From: CAWJAP01 sp963834365
GTDB lineage: Bacteria > Acidobacteriota > Vicinamibacteria > Vicinamibacterales > Vicinamibacteraceae
Reading direction: 5' to 3'
Assembly (NCBI GenBank): GCA_963834365.1
Contig: CAWIBS010000027.1
Coordinates: 83,610 to 147,609, forward strand
DNA length: 64,000 nt
Every line of letters begins with the position of its first letter. Positions within the stretch are counted from its first letter, which is position 1. The notes beneath the pieces were generated by a model. That model had not been told where the DNA came from and searched no databases. It saw nothing but the letters and a program-made list of their open reading frames with translations. A program made the position numbers and the translations under genes. Shown piece after piece: positions 55,938-64,000 of this stretch.

Positions 55938-56144
55938 TCAGCCTTCGATGAGACGGACTTCGCCCGCGCGTGGGCCCTTGGGCGACTCTTCGGTGGTGAA
56001 TTCGACGCGCTGGCCTTCGCGGAGCAGTTCGAACACGGCGCCGCGGACCGAGCTGCGGTGAAAGAAATGCTCTGTTCCGCCTTCATCGCGGATGAACCCG
56101 AAACCCTTGTCGATGAGGAGACGTGCGATCGTCCCGGTCTGCAT
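55938..56144 (-). CDS. Cold-shock domain protein
   Basis: 68 residues; GGAGGGG lies 9 nt before ATG 56144. The OB-fold RNA-binding motifs appear as DKGFGFIRDEGGTEHFFHRS (RNP1 KGFGFI; RNP2 altered to EHFFH). The end GEVRLIEG is typical, though ESPKGPRAGEV replaces the usual GPQAxNV. It is a small cytosolic single-stranded nucleic-acid chaperone. It lies just upstream of tRNA-Sec on the same strand and might be cotranscribed with it. Confidence 0.85.
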   Translation of the reverse strand: MQTGTIARLLIDKGFGFIRDEGGTEHFFHRSSVRGAVFELLREGQRVEFTTEESPKGPRAGEVRLIEG

Positions 56145-56402
56145 AGCGGTAACCCCTCCGATGCGAACCCCCGGGTTCTGCCCGGGAAACGGGGCCCGCC
56201 GGCTACGACCGTGCGGCGGTCCGATGCCGCCGGTCGGCGCGTTCGCTCCAGGCGACGACCGTCTGAGGCGAGGCAAGTCCCCGGGCCGAGACAGGTCACG
56301 GCCTGGAGCGCTTCTACCAGACCGCACCGACTCAACGGCGCCGCCAATCGGCAACCGCTGGCTGCGGAAGGCCGACCCGCAGCAACGACTCGTTCTCTAT
56401 GC

Positions 56403-56525
56403 TCACGAGGTCAGCTCGTAGCCTCCCTCTTCCTCCTGGTCCTCGTCCTCGTCCTCCTCCTCTTCGTCCTCATCGAGATCATCCTCGTCGAGGTCGTCAT
56501 CGTCGGGGAGGAGCGAAGCGGTCAT
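56403..56525 (-). CDS. Small, extremely acidic peptide
   Basis: 40 residues: MTASLLPDDDDLDEDDLDED then a run of Glu/Asp, ending GGYELTS. About 60 percent is Asp or Glu. A GGGGG stretch lies 5 nt upstream of ATG 56525. It could be a nucleic-acid mimic or metal-binding peptide, or low-complexity DNA (a GAG/GAC-rich run) translated by chance. Similar acidic short genes occur near tRNAs and cold-shock genes, but I know no family for it. Confidence 0.4.
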   Translation of the reverse strand: MTASLLPDDDDLDEDDLDEDEEEEDEDEDQEEEGGYELTS

Positions 56526-56663
56526 GCATACCCCCAGTCCATCGCGGGTCGGCTGTTTGCGCGTCCCATGGGCGGAACGGGCCAATCTTAGCACGGGGTC
56601 CCGGCGGCCCTTTTGACCCGGCGTGGCCCCTACGTTACTATCTCAGGTTGCGGCTGCAAGTGG

Positions 56664-56739
56664 GGGCCAGTGGCGCAGTTGGGAGCGCGCCTGAATGGCA
56701 TTCAGGAGGTCGCCGGTTCGATTCCGGCCTGGTCCACCA
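56664..56739 (+). tRNA. tRNA-Ala (GGC anticodon)
   Basis: GGGCCAG pairs with CTGGTCC, giving the G3-U70 wobble that marks alanine tRNAs. The D arm is GCGC...GCGC, the anticodon arm CCTGA-ATGGCAT-TCAGG carries GGC, and the T arm is GCCGG-TTCGATT-CCGGC. A73 and CCA are encoded (56736-56739). It reads GCC/GCU codons. Confidence 0.93.
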
Positions 56740-56760
56740 CCCTTCGCTCATGATCGCGGG

Positions 56761-56801
56761 CGGAGGTTGCCCGCCATAGCGCTGAAGGCGCGACGGCGGG
56801 C
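56761..56801. repeat. 41-bp imperfect palindrome, copy 1
   Basis: It starts CGGAGGTTGCCCGCC, then ATAGCGC, TGAAGGCGC and GACGGCGGGC; GCCCGCC pairs with GGCGGGC and GCGC with GCGC. The copy at 57729-57769 differs at one base. A shorter degenerate copy (CGCCATAGCTCGCAGCGCGACGGCGG as joined words) lies at 56892-56917. The 56740-57131 gap otherwise holds nothing supportable. Confidence 0.8.
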
Positions 56802-57131
56802 CCCCACCGCCTCCGAACGAGCTACGGTTGGCAAGCCAGCCTTCGCTGGATGCAGGCGAAGGATGCCGCGCCATAGCGTCGCAACTTGTCGCGCCATAGC
56901 TCGCAGCGCGACGGCGGAAGCCACGCGGAGGCGGGCCTGTTCCTGTCTCTGAACGAGCTTCGCTCGCCATCCCTGACCAGGCGCCAATTTCTCCTGGCTC
57001 CTTCGCTTACGCGAGCTAACGCCGAAGGGTGAGCTTCCTGGTTCTGGCGAAAGACGGTGGACCAGTGGAGGGCGCATGGCAGTCGTGGGAACGACTGACA
57101 TGTCACGGACCTTGACCTTGGAGGGACCCAG

Positions 57132-57530
57132 ATGGCGGACATGAAAGAGGTAAGCCCATGGACTTGGCAAGATCAGTTCGGCTTCTCGCAGGCGATTTCG
57201 GTTGAGGGAGCACAGCGCCTGCTGTTCTGCGCTGGGCAAACGTCCGTTGATGCTGACGGCGAGCCCCTTCATCCCGGGGACTTCGCCAAACAGATGCTCC
57301 AAGCGATCGATAATCTCGAGACGGTGTTGGCGAAAGCGGGTATGCGTCTATCGCAGGTAGCGCGCCTCAACTATTACGTAACTGACGTCGATCAGTTTCT
57401 GGCTGCGGCTCCGGTGTTTGGGCCTCGCCTTCAAGCTGCGGGCTGCAAACCCGCGGCCACGCTGCTCAAGGTTAGTGGCCTTTTTCATCCTGACATTGTG
57501 CTGGAGATCGAAGCCACCGCCGTTGAGTGA
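57132..57530 (+). CDS. RidA-family (YjgF/UK114) protein
   Basis: 132 residues; GGAGG lies 7 nt before the ATG. The trimeric RidA fold is recognisable: SVEGAQRLLFCAGQTSVDAD, DFAKQMLQAIDNLETVLAKA, VARLNYYVTDVDQFLAAAPV, and PAATLLKVSGLFHPDIVLEI. The arginine that binds imine substrates in canonical RidA is not at the usual place (GCKPAATLL instead of an R-x-x pattern), so it may belong to a non-deaminase subgroup. It sits between two copies of the 41-bp palindrome and has slightly lower GC than its neighbours. Confidence 0.85.
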   Translation: MADMKEVSPWTWQDQFGFSQAISVEGAQRLLFCAGQTSVDADGEPLHPGDFAKQMLQAIDNLETVLAKAGMRLSQVARLNYYVTDVDQFLAAAPVFGPRLQAAGCKPAATLLKVSGLFHPDIVLEIEATAVE

Positions 57531-57728
57531 CCGAATCGCGGAATCCCTCGCGTCGCCACGTGCCGTTGCTCGTGTCCCGCCTGTCGCAGAACCTGAATCG
57601 CGTGCCGCGTGAGCATGTCGATACGGTCGGCTGGCCTTAAGCGAAGTCGCTGGCGATCTGGAAACCGGCGGCGACACGCATTTTCGAAGGTTCGGGATCA
57701 CGCACTCCGAGCGAGCCATCATGCTCGA

Positions 57729-57769
57729 CGGAGGTTGCCCGCCATAGCGCCGAAGGCGCGACGGCGGGC
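57729..57769. repeat. 41-bp imperfect palindrome, copy 2
   Basis: Identical to 56761-56801 except for one base (GCGCC instead of GCGCT). The two copies point the same way and flank ridA at about 370 bp and 200 bp. The 57531-57887 gap otherwise has short open frames with no recognisable protein. Confidence 0.85.
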
Positions 57770-57887
57770 ATCACCGCGCGGTGCCCGTTGCAGCCGGCTC
57801 GAAAAAACGAGCAAGCCAGGTCGCGAGAGAATCGCGGGAACTGCGGCGCCTCAGGCTCAACTCATCAACCCACGGCCAGATTAGTTG

Positions 57888-58421
57888 CTACTGCGGCTGC
57901 GGTTCACTTCCGGAGGCCGCCGCCGGCCGCCCTTCCGCGTCGACGAACGCGAGATTCGCGCCGTACCCCTCCACCGTCCGCAGCGGCTGCTCGATCGACT
58001 TGCGGTCGCCGACGATGACGATCGCCATGCGGTCCGGATGGAGATACTGCTTCGCCACGCGGTTGAGATCGTCCAGCGTCACCGCGGCAATCTTCTGCGC
58101 ATAGCTGTTGAAGTAGTTGTCCGGCAGCTCGTAGGTCACCACCGCCTCCAGGTTCGTCGCAATCTCTTCCGGCGTCTCGAACCCTCGCGGGAAGCCCCGG
58201 ATGATGGCCTGACGTGCGCTCTCGATTTCCTTGGGACTCACCGGGATGCCGCCGCGGATCCCGTGCAGCTCCTTCAGGAACTCGATCACCGACTCCCTGG
58301 TCGAGAATCCCTGCACTGCGGCTTGCGCGACGAAGGGACCGGCGTCGCGGCGGTAGCTGAACGCGGAAGTGGCGCCGTAGGTGTAGCCCTTATAGCACAG
58401 CGGGATGAGCCGGCTGGCCAT
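57888..58421 (-). pseudogene. M16 metallopeptidase C-terminal fragment
   Basis: 178 in-frame residues starting ASRLIPLCYKGYTYGATSAF, which is the middle of an M16 (pitrilysin/processing-peptidase) C-domain where SRL...NLRE.KGYTYG is expected. The rest continues normally (QAAVQGFSTRESVIEFLKEL, YAQKIAAVTLDDLNRVAKQY) to the stop. The N-terminal HxxEH catalytic half is missing: upstream DNA is the end of the PQQ-propeller gene. It is a truncated remnant and should have no protease activity. Confidence 0.75.
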
Positions 58422-58437
58422 CACGAAGACAGCCCCG

Positions 58438-60310
58438 TCAGCGACCCGCGAAAGGCAGCCGGAACGCCGCCATTTCCTCGCCGTTGCGAACCAGCAGGAC
58501 GTCGCCGACGAACACCGGGTGGTTCCACGTCTTGCCCTGGATCGCCGGGAAACGCGCCAGCTCCGTGAACTGGTCGGGGGTCGCCCTGACCAGTGCGATC
58601 TCGCCCTCCTCCGAGAGCACCAGCAGCACGTCCTGGCCGGGCAGCAGGACGAGCTGGCCGTTGCCGTAGCGTCCGCCCTTCCACTTGCGCGTGCCGTCTT
58701 CGAGGTCGATGCAGGCGAGGATGCTGGCGTCGAAGCCGAAGGCATGGCCCTTGTGAACGACGAAGTCGCTGAAATACGGCTTCAGCCCGCGCGATGTCCA
58801 CCGCTCTGCGACGGTCCATCCGCCGGGTCCGCGCGCGACCGCGAGGCGCCGCGCGCCGCTGTCTCCGCCAGCGACGATCAGGACGTCGCCGTCCGCGGTC
58901 AGAGCCGGCTGCACGATCGGGAAGCCCCGCCACGAGTGCTCCCACAGCCGGCTGCCGTCAGCGGGCGCGACGCTGGTCGCGCCGACGCCGCTCAATATCA
59001 GGACCTGCGTGACGCCGCCGATCGTCATCAGATGTGGCGAGCTGTAGCTCCCGCCGCCGGTCTTGACCGAACCAGCGCGGATTGCCGGTGGCGAGGTCGT
59101 AGGCGACGAGCCGACCGCTGGCGGCGACGATCACGACCTCGTCGACTACCAGCGGCGAGCTCGAGAAGCCCCAGGTCGGGACCTCCGCGCCAGTGTCCGA
59201 CGCCGCGTTGCGCGACCACACGACGGCGCCGCTCACCGGCATCCAGAGCGTTCACGATTCCGGTCGCGCCGAACGTGTACACGCGATCGTCCCTCAGTGT
59301 CGGCGTCCCGCGCGGGCCTGCGCCGCCATTCGACTCGAAGAACCGGACCGCGTCGCGATGTGTCCACACCGGCTTGCCGGTGGCCGCGTCGTAACAGGCG
59401 ACGACCTCCTCGTCACCGCGCTGCTCCTGGGTATAAAGGAGGTCGGCGCGGACCGCGAAGGACGACCAGCCCGGTCCGATCGTCCGGCGCCACAGCTCGA
59501 CCGGCGGCGAGGCGGACCAGTTGGTTTCGATCCGAACGCCGCGGCTGATGCCGTCGCGCTCGGGTCCGCGAAAGCCGGGCCATTCGGCTCGTGTTGCGAC
59601 GGCTGCCAGAGTGGCCGGTTCGGTCTTCGCCGTTGGTGCCTTCGGGAGTGCCACCGGCTTGCCCCGGGCGGCGTCGTTGGACTTGTCGTCGGCCTTCGCC
59701 GCGGCTGCCGCCTTGGGAACCTCCATGGCGGCCGGAGCCGGTGGGAGCGCCGTCGGTCCGCCCTGAGCGGAGGCGGCGGGCTCGCGGCCGGCCTGGGCCA
59801 GGAGCCGCTCCTCGCGGCTCTTCGTCCAGCGCCAATCGAACGTCAGATCATGGTCGCCGCTCATGCCTTCGGTCCGGACGAGCGTCCACGCTCCGCACGC
59901 GAGCAGAATCGTCGCGGCCATCGTCGCGCGTCGAGGTCCATCGCGGAGGCGACGGCTGCCTACAGCCCAGGCGACCAGGGCAAGGCACAGGGTCGGGACG
60001 GCATAAGCGAAGAACCACGCCGGCCCCATCGACTCGTGCCGGAGGGACCAGTCGCGGCCAGCCCGACGATCATCAGAACGATGCCACCCACGCGGTCCAA
60101 CCAACGGGCTCGGCTGAAGAACGCCCACCACAGGACGACAGCCACCGCCGCGCCGAGTGCCCACTGCATCCCGAGCGCGAAGCCCCTGAATCCGGGGAGG
60201 GCGGCCTTCACGCCGAACCGGGCCACCAACAGCACCACCACGGCGACCACCCCGGGCCACAGACGGAGCGGCTTCCGAAGAGTTCCTTCGCTGGTCCGAG
60301 CGATCGTCAT
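58438..60310 (-). CDS. PQQ-binding-like beta-propeller protein with membrane anchor, multiply frameshifted
   Basis: The ATG at 60310 opens three or four membrane segments (LWPGVVAVVVLLVARFGVKA, ALGMQWALGAAVAVVLWWAF). After a frame break near 60050 come further membrane text (YAVPTLCLALVAWAVGS), an Ala/Pro/Lys linker, and propeller blades: AEWPGFRGPERDGISRGVRI, FAVRADLLYTQEQRGDEEVV, SSPLVVDEVVIVAASGRLVA. More shifts near 59240 and 59030 lead to the last blades ending EEMAAFRLPFAGR. It resembles BamB/alcohol-dehydrogenase-type propellers. No catalytic Asp-Ca site could be judged. It lies 6 nt after the acyl-CoA dehydrogenase-like gene. Confidence 0.75.
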
Positions 60311-60316
60311 ATCGCC

Positions 60317-61380
60317 TTACGCGCCAATGCTGCGCAGGATGATCTCGTCAGCGGTCGGCTGCGACTTGATGTAGCCGAGCTCACTCGCCTCTGCTCGTAG
60401 TTGTCGAGCCTCCGCTGGTGTCCGATCCTCCCGACCACGCAATGAAGTCATCGTCGACTGCGCCATCCGTGAGACGCGCAGCTTCATCGCGCTGGTGGTC
60501 TTCTTCAGAGGCTGGATATCAGAGCCTGAAGAAAAGTCATCGAGCAAGCGAAGCGCATACTCTCGAAGCCGCGCCAGCTCGTTGAGACTCATGATCTGCT
60601 CGGCCGAACGCGGCAGCCCCCGGAGCTGATGCAGGCGTTCGAGTCGGGCCAGATACATGTCGGCGAGAAAGAGGTGAAACCAACATCGTTGATAGTCCGA
60701 AGTGCAGCGCACGACTTCATCGTCTGCCACGAGTACATAGCGTCCGTGAGGGACCCGGTGCCCGGAAAATGTCACTGAAGACGTGTCTGACAGCCGCATG
60801 CTTCCGGAGAATCTCCAACCTCCGATTCGGACCGAGTCGACCCGCAGGTCGGCCGCACACAGAGCCGTGCAATGGCTGTCGGCCAGTCGAGCCTTGAAGA
60901 AGACGACGTCCGCAATCGTGGCGAGCGACATGTATTCAAACGTTCCATCGACTCGAATGCCTTGTGCGTCCTGACGTGCGACCAGGGAGTGGTGGGCCCC
61001 ACCGGTACGTTCGCCCCCGGCATTGGCCAGGATCAGCGAGCGATTCCTGATCGTTCGCAGGAGCATCGCCCGCTGAAATCTCGCGAAACTCAGGAATGGC
61101 AGGGGAATGCACTGCAAGACGCATAGCGGGTAGAGATGCATGGCAACAGCGATGCCCAACGGCAGACAACCAGCCGCGAGATTCCTGGCGGTCTTTGCAG
61201 CCGACTCGAAGATGACCGAAGGGGGTCGTCCCGAAACCGGGTACATCTCCAACTGCGAGCGGAGTCGGTTGAAGCCCTCACGATACGCTTCGCGGGCTGC
61301 TGGTCCGTCTCCGCGCAGTCCATGCGCTCGATGAGCTCCGCCACCAGTTGGTCTTCGTTGGTGTGGATGTCTGCTTGCAT
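60317..61380 (-). CDS. Acyl-CoA dehydrogenase-like protein, frameshifted
   Basis: From ATG 61380 the N-terminus reads QADIHTNEDQLVAELIERMD; a frame change near 61300 leads to REAYREGFNRLRSQLEMYPV and SAAKTARNLAAGCLPLGIAV. The mid-region (VRIGGWRFSGSMRLSDTSSV, TFSGHRVPHGRYVLV) resembles acyl-CoA dehydrogenase middle domains, and a helical C-terminal domain follows (LARLREYALRLLDDF). The joined product of about 354 residues is at the short end for the family. Neither FAD-binding nor the catalytic Glu could be assigned. It ends 6 nt before the PQQ gene, so they are likely cotranscribed. Confidence 0.55.
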
Positions 61381-61384
61381 GCCT

Positions 61385-61520
61385 CTCGATTGCCGGGAAC
61401 CGGGCGACCCTCCGTGAACTGGTCGGGCGTCGCTCCGACCAGCACCAGCAGCCAGTCTTGGTCGGGTAACAGGCCGAGCTGGCCGCAGCCGTAGTTGTAG
61501 ACCGTCTACGGCCTTGGACG
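61385..61520 (-). pseudogene. Fragment of a second PQQ beta-propeller gene
   Basis: In one minus-strand frame this stretch reads YGCGQLGLLPDQDWLLVLVG, then ATPDQFTEGRPVPGNREA. It matches the propeller gene's GQLVLLPGQDVLLVLSE and RATPDQFTELARFPAIQGK segments but lacks the codons between and around them. It is a duplicated, eroded piece directly upstream of the acyl-CoA dehydrogenase-like gene. The 61521-61688 stretch beside it has no supportable feature. Confidence 0.65.
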
Positions 61521-61688
61521 TAGGACGTCCATGACTTGTTCCGCCGCCGACTCGGTCGCAACCCGGCCATCCTGGAGGAATCCGATGAATCTGTCCTTCC
61601 GTGCGCGATTGTCGCTGCGTTGATGGGTCAAGCGGCAGCCGTCGCCGGGGGGCGCGCTCCGCGGCCGCTGACGCTGTTCCGAGTCACC

Positions 61689-63131
61689 CTAGAAGACTTC
61701 GTAGCCGGGCGTGAGCACGTGCCGCGGGTCAAACTTCGCCTTGGCGTCGCTCAGTCCCCGGAAGGCCGGCCCGAAATGGCGGCGCCAGTCGTCACGGGAC
61801 ATCGGGAACGCGCTGACCGGGTACAGCGTGCCGCCCGCCGCACGGATCCGATCGTAGGCAGCTCGGTTGGCCATCACGAGTCGGTTCGCTTCGGCGGCGT
61901 TGTCGGTCGTCGGGATCCGCACCAGGTTGAACGCATGACACAAGTTGTCGGCCGGCAGCCGGAGGAGCGGGCTGGTGACCGCGTGTCGGCGGAATGCGGA
62001 GAGCACGATTTGACCAGATGTTCCCAGGTCCGCCGCGGTCAGCGTGGCCAACTCGCCCCGGACCACGGATTCGACGTTGGAGTCACCAACGAAGGTGGTG
62101 AGCCACGGGTGCGGGAAGAACCACTGGCCGTTGGCCCGCAACGCTTGCTCCAGCACCGCGAGCCGGTTGAGATAGTCGACATATGGCAGCGTGCTCAGCT
62201 GTGCCTGACCCCGCACGTCGGACAAGCCGGCGAGAAGTGCGCTGTCGTCTGGAAGGGTTTCCGGAGAACTGCTTGACGGCGTCAAGTCGAAACGTCCAGC
62301 CGGTCGACGCGGGCAGCACCGCGCCCTGCACCGCATCGAACCTGTTGTCGGCTGCCAGCAGGCGTTGGTCTGCCAGCATGGTCTTCAGGTCTGTGTAGAT
62401 CAGCAGGTATCTGCGTACCCGCTGCGGCGCCGCAATGAGTCTCAACGTGGCTCTGACGATGACCCCCACCTGTCCGAGGCCTCCTCGCACGGCGTCGAAC
62501 AAGTCGGCATGAATCTCCGGCGAACAGACGACCTGTTGGCCTTGACCGGTGACGACCTCGAGGTCGAGGACGTTGTCGCTCTGCATGCCAAACCGTGAGG
62601 TCGTTGCGCCGATGCCACCGACGACCAGTGTGCCGCCGACCGACAGGCCGAGGTAGTCCGTAGGTACGGGTGGGGTCAACCCCTGCGGGAGCGTCGCGGC
62701 GACGACCTCGCTCCACGTCGCCCCGGCGCCAACGACAATCCGGTCGGTCTGGATACTGTGGATGTTCCGGAGCCGTGTCATGTCGGCCACGATGCCGTCG
62801 TGGACGAGAGAGCGGCCAAATACCGAATGGCGTGCGCCCTGCGGCGCCAACGTCCGGCCGCGCTTCGCAGCCCAGCGTATCGTGGCAGCCACATCCCGAT
62901 CCGACGCGGGCAGCAGAACACCCTCAGGTGTCCGGTGCGCGATATGCCCGAAGTCTTCCGCGGCTGCGGCCCGCGCTTCGCCATCGAAGCGGATCTCCCC
63001 ATCCAGCGGCGGTGGCGCAGTCTCATACCCAGGGTGCGCGCACCTTTCTTCGCCGCCATTGTGCCGGCGGCAAGACCGGTTGCGATCGCGCCGAGGCCCG
63101 CCATCAACACGGTTCGACGACTGGCAGTCAT
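61689..63131 (-). CDS. Tat-exported FAD-dependent oxidoreductase (PCMH, cytokinin dehydrogenase-like), frameshifted
   Basis: ATG 63131 opens a twin-arginine-type signal (TASRRTVLMAGLGAIATGLA). After an indel near 63020 comes the FAD domain: TLAPQGARHSVFGRSLVHDG, LGLSVGGTLVVGGIGATTSR and DVVCS-like LEVVTGQGQQVVCSPE. A second indel near 62280 leads to the C-terminal cap ending PMSRDDWRRHFGPAFRGLSD then FDPRHVLTPGYEVF. The two indels nearly cancel (total 1443 nt). It is likely a secreted alcohol or amine oxidase. GARHS contains the His for possible covalent FAD. Confidence 0.8.
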
Positions 63132-63146
63132 CGCGTATCAAGCCCT

Positions 63147-63890
63147 TCACGCAGGACCCAGATCGTCGGAATGCCCGGCCTTCAGGCGAGACCACTGGGC
63201 GGTGGGACGTCCATCGGTACGGGTATTTTGCGTGCCTTCAAACCGTTGTGGCCAGCCGGTCGGCGAGTCCTCCCACGTCTCCTGCCGCCCGTAGACGGTC
63301 ATGTCGAGCAAGCGATAGCTGTTATCCATCGCCTCGACGCCGCGCCTCGTCGTCCAATAAGTCTCGAAGACATTGGATCCTTGTCGCAGGTAGCACACGA
63401 TGTGCATCATGCCCACCTGGCGTCCAACCAGGAGGGTGTCGAGCGAGTCCTGGGCCGAGTACCAAGGCATCTCCCAGCCCATGAAGTCGCGGTACCGGGC
63501 GCTCTCTTCGTAAGGGCCCTGGCAAAACGTGGCGTAGGTGACGTCGCGAGAATGGACATAGGACAGCTCGCGGACCTGCGATGTAACCAAGGTGCACCCC
63601 TCGCACTGCTCCGGCGCCGGGTGGCCCGTGTGCCACATGAAGTAGTACGCGATGAGCAGCCGGCGACCCTCAAACGCGTCCAACAGCGTCACGGCCCCGC
63701 GCTCGCCGATCAGCGGTGTCGCGCTATCCATTTCGACCATTGGCAACCGCCGGCGGGCGGCTGCAATCGCGTCGCCTTCTCGTGTGTGAGCTTTCTCTCG
63801 AACCCGCAGTGCGTCCAGCTCTGCCTGGAAAATGCTCCGATCGACCACCGCAGGTACTCCAATTTCATGACTCATGGTGCTTTTCATCAT
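63147..63890 (-). CDS. DUF899-family thioredoxin-fold protein
   Basis: 247 residues; GGAGG lies 5 nt before ATG 63890. The family text is clear: REKAHTREGDAIAAARRRLP, LLIAYYFMWHTGHPAPEQCE, EGCTLVTSQV and YATFCQGPYEESARYRDFMG, including the C-E-G-C pair. DUF899 proteins have a thioredoxin-like fold and unknown activity, possibly a disulfide reductase. It ends 15 nt before the FAD oxidase gene's start on the same strand, so the two are probably coexpressed. The remaining 63891-64000 sequence has no supportable feature. Confidence 0.85.
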   Translation of the reverse strand: MMKSTMSHEIGVPAVVDRSIFQAELDALRVREKAHTREGDAIAAARRRLPMVEMDSATPLIGERGAVTLLDAFEGRRLLIAYYFMWHTGHPAPEQCEGCTLVTSQVRELSYVHSRDVTYATFCQGPYEESARYRDFMGWEMPWYSAQDSLDTLLVGRQVGMMHIVCYLRQGSNVFETYWTTRRGVEAMDNSYRLLDMTVYGRQETWEDSPTGWPQRFEGTQNTRTDGRPTAQWSRLKAGHSDDLGPA

Positions 63891-64000
63891 TCCGCCTCCA
63901 TCGGCGGCTAATTCAGCAAATATCGCTCCCTCTTTCCGGCTCGAATTTTCAGCGCTTGTCTCAATGCTGCCAATTCCAATGCGATGCGTCTCGAAACACG

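Noticed and set aside
55452..56591. Plus-strand frame across the tRNA-Sec array with repeated Arg-rich blocks
   Set aside because: It runs through a tRNA gene and antisense to the cold-shock gene; the repeats are explained by the 3'-end mimic units.
56761..57769. Integron attC sites around ridA
   Set aside because: The palindromes lack the RYYYAAC/GTTRRRY boxes, and no integrase is present in the window.

Overview
This is a high-GC, gene-dense bacterial chromosome segment with a Gram-negative envelope: a TamB/Omp85 pair, a SurA-like protein and surface-polysaccharide genes. The gene families suggest Acidobacteriota, perhaps the Vicinamibacteria, but no marker phylogeny was possible and this is inference. 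Many conserved genes (Omp85, nrdJ, erpA, histidine kinase, HAD phosphatase) carry single-base frameshifts. That pattern fits residual indels in a long-read or metagenome assembly better than real gene decay.

Layout. 0-9 kb: tail of a biotin carrier protein, then tamB, an Omp85 protein, a SurA-like chaperone and a damaged O-antigen ligase/polymerase. 9.2-20 kb (minus strand): a nine-gene run with four GT4 glycosyltransferases, two GT39-like membrane proteins, two methyltransferases and a CPBP protease. 20.3-24.5 kb: an NtrC-type sigma-54 activator, its histidine kinase and a lipoprotein. 24.9-29.2 kb: B12-dependent ribonucleotide reductase converging on a DmpA-type peptidase. 29.4-35.9 kb: DinB, GNAT, SDR, PPOX and FAD enzymes, an alpha/beta hydrolase and a HEAT-like protein. 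36-38.9 kb: a decayed IS630-family element beside a decayed surface protein. 38.9-42.4 kb: small metabolic and hypothetical genes. 42.4-54.7 kb: core metabolism (prfA, moaD, moaE, thiD, bioY, an aspartase-like lyase, class I fumarase, map, a flavin reductase, erpA), a Fur-rubrerythrin fusion, a PHP phosphoesterase and an ABC-like protein without a Walker A motif. 54.7-57.5 kb: HAD phosphatase, tRNA-Sec with an unusual repeat array, a cold-shock protein, tRNA-Ala and RidA. 57.9-64 kb: a mosaic of truncated and frameshifted genes (M16 fragment, PQQ propeller, acyl-CoA dehydrogenase-like protein, Tat-exported FAD oxidase, DUF899).

Two features stand out. First, intergenic regions carry several unrelated families of tandem heptanucleotide repeats (for example TAGCCCG, GACCAAA, ATCAGGC, CCTTGTG, GGCTCGA, GCTGAGA, CCCAGTC), together with longer dispersed and palindromic repeats. 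Some arrays cross start and stop codons. They resemble the heptanucleotide STRR repeats of heterocystous cyanobacteria. Second, the tRNA-Sec gene is followed by three further 90-94 bp units, each repeating a T-arm/acceptor/CCA-like tRNA 3' end and a hairpin, an arrangement resembling the rtT repeats downstream of E. coli tyrT.
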